Part shown: positions 13,586 through 21,363 of the stretch, piece by piece
How positions within the stretch are numbered: the stretch's first letter is position 1
How the letters are laid out: the number at the start of each line of letters is the position of its first letter
NCBI GenBank assembly: GCA_900551505.1
Contig: URWK01000005.1
Location: 1 to 24,801 of the forward strand
Reading direction: 5' to 3'
Source of the DNA: an uncultured Ruminococcus sp.
GTDB lineage: Bacteria > Bacillota > Clostridia > Oscillospirales > Ruminococcaceae
Length of the DNA stretch: 24,801 nt
Notes under the pieces: generated by a model
What the model was told of the DNA's origin: nothing
The model's input: only the letters and a program-made list of their open reading frames with translations
Databases searched by the model: none
Translations under genes and position numbers: made by a program

Positions 13586-14941
13586 ATGGGAAGACTTTTT
13601 GGAACAGACGGAGCAAGAGGAATAGCAATTACAGAACTCACCTGCGAACTTGCAATGCAGATAGGCAGAGCAGCCTCCATTGTACTTACTAAGAAAATGA
13701 GCCATAAACCGACTATCTTAATCGGAAAGGATACAAGAATTTCATCTGACATACTTGAATCGGCACTTGTTGCGGGAATCTGTTCAGTCGGAGCAAACGC
13801 AAAAATTCTTGGGGTAGTGCCTACACCGGCGGTAGCTTACCTCGTAAGAAAAGAAAAAGCAGATGCAGGCGTTATGATTTCAGCATCACACAACAGCGTG
13901 GAATTTAACGGAATAAAACTTTTCTCGGCAACAGGTTACAAGCTTTCTGACGATATTGAAGAAGAAATCGAAGCCCTTATACTCGACAGACCGCAGGATA
14001 TAAAGCTTTGTTCACACGGCGAAGTAGGCAGAGTTATCCATCATGAAAATGCCCGTCAGGTTTACATTGACTATATCGCAAATACAGTAAACGCAGATTT
14101 CAGCAATATGAAAGTTGCTATCGACTGTGCAAACGGCAGTTCATCGGCTACAGCGAAAGACCTTTTCAGCAAGCTTGGAGTTAAATTTGACCTTATCCAT
14201 GCAGAGCCGGACGGAATAAACATAAATGACAATTGCGGTTCAACTCACATGGAAAGCCTTATGAAGCTCGTAAGGGAAGGCGATTATGATTTAGGACTTG
14301 CATTTGACGGAGATGCCGACAGATGTCTTGCAGTTGACGAAAACGGCGACCTTGTGGACGGTGACAAACTTATTGCAATCTGTTCCAAGGCTTATAAAGA
14401 AGAAGGCAGACTTAAAAACAATACAGCAGTAGTTACCGTTATGACAAACCTCGGATTTTCACACTTTGCAAAGGCGAACAATATTGATGTGATTACTTCA
14501 AGTGTCGGTGACAGATACGTTCTTGAAAAGATGCTTGAGGGCGGTTACAATATCGGTGGGGAACAGAGCGGACATATTATTTTCCTCGATGAAGCAACAA
14601 CAGGTGACGGACAGCTTTCAGGAGTAAAGGTTATGGAAGTTCTTGCGAAGTCGGGAAAGAAAATGTCAGAACTTGCAAGCGTAATGGAACGTTTCCCACA
14701 AGTTATGATTAATGTAAGACTTGCTCCAAACGGCAGGGAAATCTGGAAGAACGATACCGAAATTACAGAACTTATTGAACGTTGTGAGGACAGTCTCGGC
14801 GATACAGGCAGAGTTCTCGTAAGAGAAAGCGGAACAGAACCGCTTGTAAGAGTAATGCTTGAGGGAAAGGACTTTGAAATAATAAATAAATATGCTACAG
14901 AAATTGCGGATAAAATAAATGAAAAGGTTGGGTTGAAGTGA
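13586..14941 (+). CDS. glmM: Phosphoglucosamine mutase
   Basis: The 451-aa enzyme interconverts glucosamine-6-phosphate and glucosamine-1-phosphate, an essential step toward UDP-GlcNAc for peptidoglycan. The active-site phosphoserine is Ser101 in MISASHN; the metal-binding loop is DGDADR (241-246); the sugar-binding loop (GGEQSGHIIF) and the C-terminal phosphate-binding loop (RESGTEPLVRVM) are present. GRLFGTDGARG is the usual N terminus, and the length is normal. AGGAGA precedes the ATG. Its stop codon overlaps the GTG of the next gene by two bases, indicating translational coupling. Confidence 0.97.
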   Translation: MGRLFGTDGARGIAITELTCELAMQIGRAASIVLTKKMSHKPTILIGKDTRISSDILESALVAGICSVGANAKILGVVPTPAVAYLVRKEKADAGVMISASHNSVEFNGIKLFSATGYKLSDDIEEEIEALILDRPQDIKLCSHGEVGRVIHHENARQVYIDYIANTVNADFSNMKVAIDCANGSSSATAKDLFSKLGVKFDLIHAEPDGININDNCGSTHMESLMKLVREGDYDLGLAFDGDADRCLAVDENGDLVDGDKLIAICSKAYKEEGRLKNNTAVVTVMTNLGFSHFAKANNIDVITSSVGDRYVLEKMLEGGYNIGGEQSGHIIFLDEATTGDGQLSGVKVMEVLAKSGKKMSELASVMERFPQVMINVRLAPNGREIWKNDTEITELIERCEDSLGDTGRVLVRESGTEPLVRVMLEGKDFEIINKYATEIADKINEKVGLK

Positions 14942-15801
14942 GAATAGCGGAAAACTGGAAAGAATATGCCGTACTTGATACATCGGACGGTGAAAAACTC
15001 GAAAACTGGAACGGCATAACTCTTGTAAGACCCGACCCGCAGATAATCTGGAAAACACCTAAGAAATCGAAAGAATGGGAAAAGGCAAGAGGTCATTATC
15101 ATCGTTCGTCTTCAGGCGGAGGAAGCTGGACTTTCAGAGGCGAAGCTCCTGAACCCTGGAAGATGAGATACGGAAATCTTGTTTTCAATATCAGACCGAC
15201 AGGTTTCAAACATACGGGACTTTTTCCGGAACAGGCTGTAAACTGGGACTTCATGGCTGACAAAATCAGAAATGCCGGCAGAGAAATTAATGTGCTGAAT
15301 CTCTTTGCCTATACGGGCGGAGCAACACTTGCGTGTGCGGAAGCAGGAGCAAATGTTTGTCATGTGGACGCTTCAAAAGGTATGGTTCAGTGGGCAAGGG
15401 ACAATGCGAAAGCTTCAAAACTCGATGATAAGCCTATTCGCTGGATAGTTGACGACTGCGAAAAGTTCGTTGCAAGGGAAATCAGACGTGGAAGAAAATA
15501 TGACGGAATAGTTATGGACCCGCCTTCCTATGGCAGAGGTTCTAACGGCGAAGTATGGAAACTTGAAGACAGTATATATGACCTTGTGAAACTCTGTTCG
15601 GAAGTATTGAGCGATGAACCTTTGTTTTTCCTGCTAAACAGCTATACAACGGGACTTTCGCCATCTGTAATGGCTTATATACTTGACGACATAATAACAG
15701 GAAAATTCGGCGGAAACGTTACAGCCGATGAAATCGGTCTGCCCGTAAAGAGTTCAAGAATGTGTCTGCCTTGCGGTTCAACTGCAATCTGGCAGAAATA
15801 A
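14938..15801 (+). CDS. Class I SAM-dependent methyltransferase, rRNA cytosine/guanine type
   Basis: The 287-aa protein belongs to the RlmI/RlmK-type methyltransferases (Methyltrans_SAM, COG1092-like). It shows motif I NLFAYTGGAT (121-130), an acidic residue binding the SAM ribose (Asp144 in CHVDAS) and the catalytic MDPPSYGRG (193-201) followed by GEVWKLE. A target in 23S rRNA is likely by family but cannot be specified. The PUA domain of RlmI is absent; the N terminus is instead a short Trp-rich region. The start is GTG at 14938 inside the glmM stop (GTGA overlap), with only a weak ribosome site, so translation probably depends on glmM. Confidence 0.88.
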   Translation: MRIAENWKEYAVLDTSDGEKLENWNGITLVRPDPQIIWKTPKKSKEWEKARGHYHRSSSGGGSWTFRGEAPEPWKMRYGNLVFNIRPTGFKHTGLFPEQAVNWDFMADKIRNAGREINVLNLFAYTGGATLACAEAGANVCHVDASKGMVQWARDNAKASKLDDKPIRWIVDDCEKFVAREIRRGRKYDGIVMDPPSYGRGSNGEVWKLEDSIYDLVKLCSEVLSDEPLFFLLNSYTTGLSPSVMAYILDDIITGKFGGNVTADEIGLPVKSSRMCLPCGSTAIWQK

Positions 15802-15822
15802 ACTATAAGACTGTAGAATGCA

Positions 15823-15828
15823 GGGAGG
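15823..15828 (+). promoter_or_regulatory. Ribosome binding site fixing the ecfA1 start
   Basis: GGGAGG lies 8 bases before GTG at 15837. An in-frame ATG at 15762 lies inside the methyltransferase gene and has no such site. Confidence 0.7.
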
Positions 15829-15836
15829 TTAACTTT

Positions 15837-16682
15837 GTGGGAAAGGCAGAAATAAAAGACCTTGAATTTCAGTACGAAATGACAGACGCAGAACCCGTGA
15901 AAGTTCTCAGAGGAATAAACCTTGAACTTAAAAAGGGGGAATTTACGGCGGTTCTCGGACATAACGGTTGCGGTAAGTCAACTCTTGCAAAGCATCTCAA
16001 TGCAATACTGCTTCCGACAGGAGGAACAGTCTATATTGACGGAATTAACACAAAAGACGAAGACAAAGTTTTTGATATAAGACAGAGAGTGGGAATGGTT
16101 TTCCAGAACCCCGATAACCAGATTGTAACAACCATAGTTGAAGAAGACGTTGCGTTTGCCCTCGAAAATCTCGGTGTAGAACCCCATGAGATGAGAAAAA
16201 GAGTAGATGAAGCCCTTAAAGCCGTTAATATGTACGAATACCGTGAACACGCTCCGCATCAGCTTTCAGGCGGTCAGAAGCAGAGAATTGCCATAGCGGG
16301 AGTTATAGCAATGCGACCTGAATTTATAGTGCTTGACGAACCTACAGCAATGCTTGACCCGCAGGGCAGAAAAGAAGTTATCGCAACAATAAGACGGCTT
16401 AATCAGGAATACGGAATAAGCGTTGTGCTGATTACTCACTACATGGATGAAGCCGTTAAAGCCGACAGAGTTATTGTGATGGACGATGGCAGAACAGTTA
16501 TGGACGGAACGCCGAAAGAAGTTTTTTTAAGGGTCGAAGAACTTAAAAAATTGGGGCTGGACGTTCCGCAAGTCACCGAACTTGTGTGGGAACTGAAAAA
16601 ATCAGGACTGGACATAGACAGTGACGTTATAAATGAAGAAGAATGTGTCAATGCACTGATGAAATTACTGGAGGGGGCTTGA
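15837..16682 (+). CDS. ecfA1: ECF transporter ATPase EcfA1
   Basis: The 281-aa ABC ATPase is one of two that power vitamin uptake by energy-coupling-factor transporters. It has Walker A GHNGCGKS (41-48), the Q-loop FQNPDNQIVT (89-98), signature LSGGQKQR (143-150), Walker B FIVLDEPT (163-170) and the switch His201 (LITHYMDE). The C-terminal extension (about 225-281) with VPQVTELVWELKKSG is typical of EcfA subunits. The start is GTG at 15837. It forms a tight operon with ecfA2 (4 bases after) and ecfT, with no S component inside the cluster, as expected for a shared group II module. Confidence 0.95.
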   Translation: MGKAEIKDLEFQYEMTDAEPVKVLRGINLELKKGEFTAVLGHNGCGKSTLAKHLNAILLPTGGTVYIDGINTKDEDKVFDIRQRVGMVFQNPDNQIVTTIVEEDVAFALENLGVEPHEMRKRVDEALKAVNMYEYREHAPHQLSGGQKQRIAIAGVIAMRPEFIVLDEPTAMLDPQGRKEVIATIRRLNQEYGISVVLITHYMDEAVKADRVIVMDDGRTVMDGTPKEVFLRVEELKKLGLDVPQVTELVWELKKSGLDIDSDVINEEECVNALMKLLEGA

Positions 16683-16686
16683 GCTT

Positions 16687-17553
16687 ATGGCGAATCTGAA
16701 AACAGAACATCTCAGTTATGTTTACAGTGCAGGGACACCATTTGAAAAAAAAGCTGTTGATGATGTAAGTATTGAGATTAAAGAGGGCGAAATTATCGGA
16801 GTAATCGGGCATACCGGTTCGGGTAAATCAACGCTTATACAGCATCTCAACGGATTACTTAAACCGACATCGGGAAAAATATTACTTGACGGGAAAGACA
16901 TATGGGAAAAGAATTATCCCATAAGACAGGCGAGATTTAAAGTAGGACTTGTGTTCCAGTACCCCGAATATCAGATTTTTGAAGACACAGTTTATAAGGA
17001 TATAGCTTTCGGGGCTAAAAACATGGGGCTTGACGAAAAGGAAACAGACAAAAGGGTAAGGGAAACAGCCGAAGAAGTCGGATTGAGCGAAAACCTGCTT
17101 AAAAAGTCACCGTTTGAACTTTCGGGCGGTCAGAAAAGACGTGTGGCAATAGCCGGAGTTATGGCTATGCGTCCCGAAATACTTATACTTGACGAACCTA
17201 CGGCAGGGCTTGACCCGAAAGGCAGGGACAATATACTTGAGCTTATAAAGACTTACCACAGGACAAAAAATGCGACAGTGCTTATTGTTTCTCACAGTAT
17301 GGAAGACATGGCGAAGTATGCGGAAAGAATCCTTGTAATGAACAGGTCGAAAATGTTTTGTTTCGACAAGACCGAAAATGTATTTGCACGTTCGGAAGAA
17401 ATCGAAAAAATAGGGCTTTCAGTCCCGCAGATTACAAGGGTTTTCCGTACACTCAGACAGAAAAACATAAACATTGAAGATGTCTACACGGTTGAGCAGG
17501 CAGAAAATGCAATAAGAAAATACCTTGAAGCGAAAGGCAGGAGCATATGTTGA
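16687..17553 (+). CDS. ecfA2: ECF transporter ATPase EcfA2
   Basis: The 288-aa ABC ATPase pairs with EcfA1 as a heterodimer. It has Walker A GHTGSGKS (41-48), the Q-loop FQYPEYQIF (90-98) characteristic of EcfA2, signature LSGGQKRR (145-152), Walker B ILILDEPTAGLD and the switch His203 (VSHSMED). The C-terminal region includes VPQITRVFRTLRQK, the EcfA helical extension. It overlaps ecfT by 7 bases, so stoichiometry is probably kept by coupled translation. Confidence 0.95.
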   Translation: MANLKTEHLSYVYSAGTPFEKKAVDDVSIEIKEGEIIGVIGHTGSGKSTLIQHLNGLLKPTSGKILLDGKDIWEKNYPIRQARFKVGLVFQYPEYQIFEDTVYKDIAFGAKNMGLDEKETDKRVRETAEEVGLSENLLKKSPFELSGGQKRRVAIAGVMAMRPEILILDEPTAGLDPKGRDNILELIKTYHRTKNATVLIVSHSMEDMAKYAERILVMNRSKMFCFDKTENVFARSEEIEKIGLSVPQITRVFRTLRQKNINIEDVYTVEQAENAIRKYLEAKGRSIC

Positions 17554-18350
17554 AGGATATAACAATAGGACAATACTTTCCCGGTCACAGCCCTGTGCAT
17601 AGGCTTGACCCACGTTTCAAGCTGGTAATTACGGCGATTTATATATGTATGCTTTTTGTGACTGATAATATTTTCGGATTGCTGGCAGGCGGAATATTTG
17701 CCTTGTCAGCCTTTGCGGTTTCCGGAATACCCTTAAAGATGGTCTGGAAAAGCCTTAAACCGATTCTGGCAGTGCTGGTGATAACGGCAATAATGAATTT
17801 ACTGTTTGTCAGCGGAGGAGAAGTAATTTTTGAATGGGGAATTATAAAAGTAACTGATGAAGGGCTTAATGTCACGGTATTTATGATTATCCGGATACTT
17901 CTGCTTGTAATCGGTTCGTCACTGCTGACATATACGACTTCGCCGATAATGCTTACAGATGCGATAGAGCAATTGTTTTCTCCACTGAAGAAGCTGAAAA
18001 TGCCTGTACATGAACTTGCGATGATGATGACAATCGCACTCAGGTTTATTCCTACTCTGATTGAAGAAACAGATAAGATTACTTCGGCACAGAAGGCAAG
18101 AGGTGCAGACTTTGAAACTGGAAACCTTATGCAGAGAGGAAAAGCCCTTATCCCTGTAATGATACCGCTTTTTGTATCATCTTTCAGGAGGGCGGAAGAA
18201 CTCGCAACCGCTATGACTTGCAGATGCTACAACGGCGGAGAGGGAAGAACAAGATTAAAACAGCTTAAAGCAGAAAAAAATGATTACATTGCAATGGCGA
18301 TTACAATAGTTGTTGCAGTAATCTCAATATGGACAAATTTCATAACCTGA
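17547..18350 (+). CDS. ecfT: ECF transporter transmembrane component EcfT
   Basis: The 267-aa membrane protein couples the two ATPases to interchangeable S components. HRLDPRFKLV (18-27) is the conserved N-terminal stretch, followed by several membrane helices (about 26-60, 72-90, 110-130, 245-265). The cytoplasmic coupling helices include the first motif Ala-Arg-Gly at 184-186 (QKARGADFE). The second, usually ARG/ARC in AMEARxY, reads AMTCRCYNGGEGRTR (222-236). It starts inside the end of ecfA2. Together with the S component at 2112-2627 it would form a working transporter. Confidence 0.94.
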   Translation: MLKDITIGQYFPGHSPVHRLDPRFKLVITAIYICMLFVTDNIFGLLAGGIFALSAFAVSGIPLKMVWKSLKPILAVLVITAIMNLLFVSGGEVIFEWGIIKVTDEGLNVTVFMIIRILLLVIGSSLLTYTTSPIMLTDAIEQLFSPLKKLKMPVHELAMMMTIALRFIPTLIEETDKITSAQKARGADFETGNLMQRGKALIPVMIPLFVSSFRRAEELATAMTCRCYNGGEGRTRLKQLKAEKNDYIAMAITIVVAVISIWTNFIT

Positions 18351-18369
18351 TTGTTAAGGATAAAAATAT

Positions 18370-19107
18370 ATGAGAAATTTAAAAGTTATCATGGCTTACA
18401 GAGGAACAAATTATCACGGCTATCAGATACAGGCAAACGCCTTGACGGTTCAAGAGGTGGTTCAAAAGGCGGTTTCCGAAATCCTGAACGAAAAGGTCAC
18501 TATAAACGGCTGTTCAAGGACTGATACGGGAGTTCATGCGAACGGCTATTGTTTTTCTGTAAAGACTGAGAGCAGAATACCGCACATCAATTTCATAAGA
18601 GGCGTGAACGGAAAGTTACCCGATGATATTTCGATACTTTCATGTGAAGACGCTGACGAAGATTTTCATGCAAGGTTTTCATGCAAGGCAAAAGAGTATA
18701 TCTACAAAATCCACATGAGCGAAAGCAAAAATCCGTTTACTTCCGACCTTGAATTACACTACAGAAGACCACTTGACATAGAGCTTATGGACAGAGCAGC
18801 GAAAAAATTCATAGGCACTCACGATTTTAAAAGTTTCTGTTCAGTCGACACGAAGACAGAAGACACAGTCAGGACGATATACAACTTTGACGTGGTGCGG
18901 AAAGATGAAAATTCGGTGATAATGCTTGTAAAGGGCAACGGTTTTCTGTATAATATGGTCAGGATAATGGCAGGGACTTTGATTTATGTCAGTGAGGGCA
19001 GAATTTCGGAAGACGATATTGAAAGAATAATCATTGCTAAAAACAGAGAACTTGCAGGCAAGACTGCACAGCCTCATGGACTTTATCTTAACAAAGTTTT
19101 TTATTGA
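18370..19107 (+). CDS. truA: tRNA pseudouridine(38-40) synthase TruA
   Basis: The 245-aa enzyme makes pseudouridine at positions 38-40 of the tRNA anticodon arm. The catalytic Asp52 is in GCSRTDTGVHANGY (47-60). Other family marks are AYRGTNYHGYQ (9-19), the FHARFSCKAKEYIYKI region and FLYNMVRIMAGTL near the C terminus. Length is typical. TruA often follows ecfA-ecfA-ecfT in Firmicutes, which agrees with this order. AAGGA precedes the ATG at about 11-base spacing. Confidence 0.97.
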   Translation: MRNLKVIMAYRGTNYHGYQIQANALTVQEVVQKAVSEILNEKVTINGCSRTDTGVHANGYCFSVKTESRIPHINFIRGVNGKLPDDISILSCEDADEDFHARFSCKAKEYIYKIHMSESKNPFTSDLELHYRRPLDIELMDRAAKKFIGTHDFKSFCSVDTKTEDTVRTIYNFDVVRKDENSVIMLVKGNGFLYNMVRIMAGTLIYVSEGRISEDDIERIIIAKNRELAGKTAQPHGLYLNKVFY

Positions 19108-19127
19108 GCAGGTGATAAATTAAAAAT

Positions 19128-20306
19128 ATGAGTGATAAAGTTAAGGACTTGACAAAAATAAGGAAAAAGGATAAGAGAAGAACTGTTTTCAAAGTTATAG
19201 GGCTTCTTGTACTGGTAATTTTGCTTATCGCAGGAATACTCTTTACAAAACCTTATTGGACACCGGCACTTGATACGGTTTCTCTCAGGATTAACAGAAT
19301 AATTCACAGCTCCGAGGAAGACGGCGAATTTGCGACAAAGAACTTTCCGGTAGAGATTTCGAGTGACATTGATTATCAGGTTGCAAGAATGGATAATTAC
19401 TTTGCACTGCTGAGCGATACGCACTTGTATCTCTACAATCTGGATGGGGAACTCAGTGATGACAGAAAATACAGTTATAAAAATCCGGTTCTAAAAGAAG
19501 CGGATAAAAAGACACTTATTTATGAGAGCGGAGGAACACACTTCCGTGTGGACAATAAATATAAAATGCTTTATGAAAAGCAGGTTGACAATAATATTAT
19601 CTTCGCAAGAATAAGTAACGAAGGTTATGTTGCGGTAGTTACGAATTCCGAGGCACATATCTGTACATTGACAGTATACAACAGTGAGGGAAAACAGATT
19701 TACTCAAGGGAAAGTACAGACAGAATTATTGAAGTGTGTTTCAATCAGGACAGTACAGGTTGTTCGCTTGTAAGCGTAAATGCCGAAAGCGGAGAAATAG
19801 TTTCACAAGCCCATACATTTGATTTTAATTCCGTAGAAGAAAAATGGGTAAGTACTAAACTTGCAACACTTTGTCTTTCGGCGTACTTCACACAGGAAAA
19901 CGGAATATTTATTTTCGGCGATGAAATGTGTGCCTATTATGACAGTACAGGAGTAAGGCTTGGAGGTTATGCGTATAAAAATGACCTTATAGACGGAACA
20001 TTTGTTGACGGAAAAGTTGCAATGATATTCAAGAACGAGGAAATAAGAAAAACAAGCCTTGTGTTAATAAACGGTTCTGACGCAACACCTATGGAAATAG
20101 AAATAGACAAGGAACTTAAATATATATACGCTGATGAAAATCAGGTATATATGCTTACGGGTTCATCTATCGAAACATACAGTTATAACGGGAAATTGCT
20201 GAAACAGATACCTATTTCGGATACATACTATAAGTTTGTGAGAATAGGCGATTATATGTTCCTGCTCGGTTATGACAAGATAGACAGAGTTATGTTCAGA
20301 GGGTAA
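19128..20306 (+). CDS. DUF5711-like membrane-anchored β-propeller protein
   Basis: The 392-aa protein has a basic N terminus (KIRKKDKRRTVFK), one membrane helix at about 22-40 and a long outside domain of short repeated β-strand units (for example YFALLSDTHLYLYNLDGE and GIFIFGDEMCAYYDSTG) that read like blades of a propeller. This agrees with DUF5711 proteins, common in Oscillospirales and of unknown function. No catalytic motif is visible. It lies between truA and the CvpA-like gene, 21 bases upstream of the latter, so a cell-envelope role is plausible but unproven. The ribosome site is CAGGTGA. Confidence 0.75.
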   Translation: MSDKVKDLTKIRKKDKRRTVFKVIGLLVLVILLIAGILFTKPYWTPALDTVSLRINRIIHSSEEDGEFATKNFPVEISSDIDYQVARMDNYFALLSDTHLYLYNLDGELSDDRKYSYKNPVLKEADKKTLIYESGGTHFRVDNKYKMLYEKQVDNNIIFARISNEGYVAVVTNSEAHICTLTVYNSEGKQIYSRESTDRIIEVCFNQDSTGCSLVSVNAESGEIVSQAHTFDFNSVEEKWVSTKLATLCLSAYFTQENGIFIFGDEMCAYYDSTGVRLGGYAYKNDLIDGTFVDGKVAMIFKNEEIRKTSLVLINGSDATPMEIEIDKELKYIYADENQVYMLTGSSIETYSYNGKLLKQIPISDTYYKFVRIGDYMFLLGYDKIDRVMFRG

Positions 20307-20327
20307 CAACAAAAGGAGTGATTCGGC

Positions 20328-21212
20328 ATGGTAATGGTTTATGACATTGTGACGGTTGCGATAATACTTGTGTGTCTGCTTATGGGACTGAAAAGAGGTT
20401 TTACCAAGATAGTTATAACAGTATGCGGAATGGTGCTTACACTTGTGGTTTCAAAAAATCTTTCCGTAAGCCTCGCACCGCAGATTTATGACAAGTTCGT
20501 TCACGAAAGCGTACTTAAAGGAACTCAGACGATAGTTGAAAAGGTAGATGTTTCAGAATCACTGGAAAACATGATTTCTCAGATGAAAATTGAAATCCCG
20601 AAAGAGAAGATAGATGAGATTCTTAACGGAAGCAAGGGCAAAATAAGCGAAAGTCTTATACAGGAATTTCAGAGCAGGGGAATAGATATGAATGAAGGAT
20701 TTCTTTCGGAGATTATAAACAATGCATTACAGAGAAGTCTTTTCGACCTCAGAAACGGTGATGACAGTGTTTCGCAGTTGCTGACAAGTGCGGTTTCCGG
20801 ATATATTGAAAAAAATAAGGACAAGACGCTTGAAATTATGGATACTTTCATTCAGGACAATAAAATTTCTGCCCTTTCAGTCGAACAGAATTATATAAAG
20901 CCTGTTATTGTAAAAATTGTCTGTGCGGTTACGTTTATGGTACTTTCTATAGTTATGACGATAATAGTGAAACTTCTGGCTATATTCATTGACCTTACGG
21001 ACACAATTCCGGCTACTCACAAGATAAATGCTGTATTCGGGGCGTGTTTTGGAATTGCGGAAGGTGTAATAATAGTTATGATAATAGGTGTGCTTGTCGG
21101 CTACGCCTCCCAGTTTATGATGGGAACAAAGGGGCAGGAATTGTTTGGGCAGGACACTGTTTCTCAAACAAAAATTTTTCACTATTTTTGTTCGCTCAAG
21201 GTTATTGAATAA
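20328..21212 (+). CDS. CvpA-family membrane protein, long form
   Basis: The 294-aa protein has CvpA/colicin V production-type helices: YDIVTVAIILVCLLMGLKRG (4-23) and a following helix, then two C-terminal helices (about 190-225 and 236-262) with HKINAVFGACFGIAEGVII. CvpA proteins are usually about 160-220 aa; the extra length is a hydrophilic region (about 48-180) containing helical, charged sequence between the helix pairs. The function of the family is not settled; envelope homeostasis is commonly suggested. AAGGAGTG precedes the ATG. It is the last gene of the long run, and its stop codon overlaps the -35 box of the clpE promoter. Confidence 0.8.
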   Translation: MVMVYDIVTVAIILVCLLMGLKRGFTKIVITVCGMVLTLVVSKNLSVSLAPQIYDKFVHESVLKGTQTIVEKVDVSESLENMISQMKIEIPKEKIDEILNGSKGKISESLIQEFQSRGIDMNEGFLSEIINNALQRSLFDLRNGDDSVSQLLTSAVSGYIEKNKDKTLEIMDTFIQDNKISALSVEQNYIKPVIVKIVCAVTFMVLSIVMTIIVKLLAIFIDLTDTIPATHKINAVFGACFGIAEGVIIVMIIGVLVGYASQFMMGTKGQELFGQDTVSQTKIFHYFCSLKVIE

Positions 21213-21233
21213 GTGATAAAAATATAGTATAAT
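21205..21233 (+). promoter_or_regulatory. clpE promoter
   Basis: TTGAAT (21205-21210) and TATAAT (21228-21233) have a 17-base spacer. The -35 box runs into the cvpA-like stop codon. The predicted start near 21240 leaves a leader of about 124 bases. Confidence 0.75.
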
Positions 21234-21242
21234 AAAAGGCAT

Positions 21243-21256
21243 ACAGTTATAACTGT
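21243..21256. promoter_or_regulatory. Palindrome at the clpE transcription start
   Basis: ACAGTTATAACTGT is a perfect 14-base palindrome a few bases after the predicted start of transcription, a position suited to a repressor. It is neither a CIRCE element (TTAGCACTC-n9-GAGTGCTAA) nor a CtsR heptad repeat (GGTCAAA), the usual Clp-gene operators. Confidence 0.45.
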
Positions 21257-21265
21257 GAAAATAAT

Positions 21266-21305
21266 GTCATTTTTCCAACATCTAAAATTCAGGTTCAAAA
21301 ATGAC
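21266..21305 (+). promoter_or_regulatory. Leader stem-loop upstream of clpE
   Basis: GTCATTTTT (21266-21274) pairs perfectly with AAAAATGAC (21297-21305) across a 22-base loop, in the predicted 5' leader. No U-tract follows, so it is not a plain terminator. It may be an RNA element or part of an operator array; the function is unknown. Confidence 0.4.
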
Positions 21306-21363
21306 GGTGACATAATAAACTTGACAGAAAATTATAAAAGGAAATGATGGAGGAACAAAAAAT

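Noticed and set aside
15762..15836. Upstream ATG start for EcfA1
   Set aside because: It lies inside the methyltransferase gene; GGGAGG before GTG 15837 is a much better start.
21321..21326. Consensus TTGACA before clpE
   Set aside because: The bases 17 downstream (ATGATG, 21344-21349) do not resemble a -10 box and overlap the ribosome site region.
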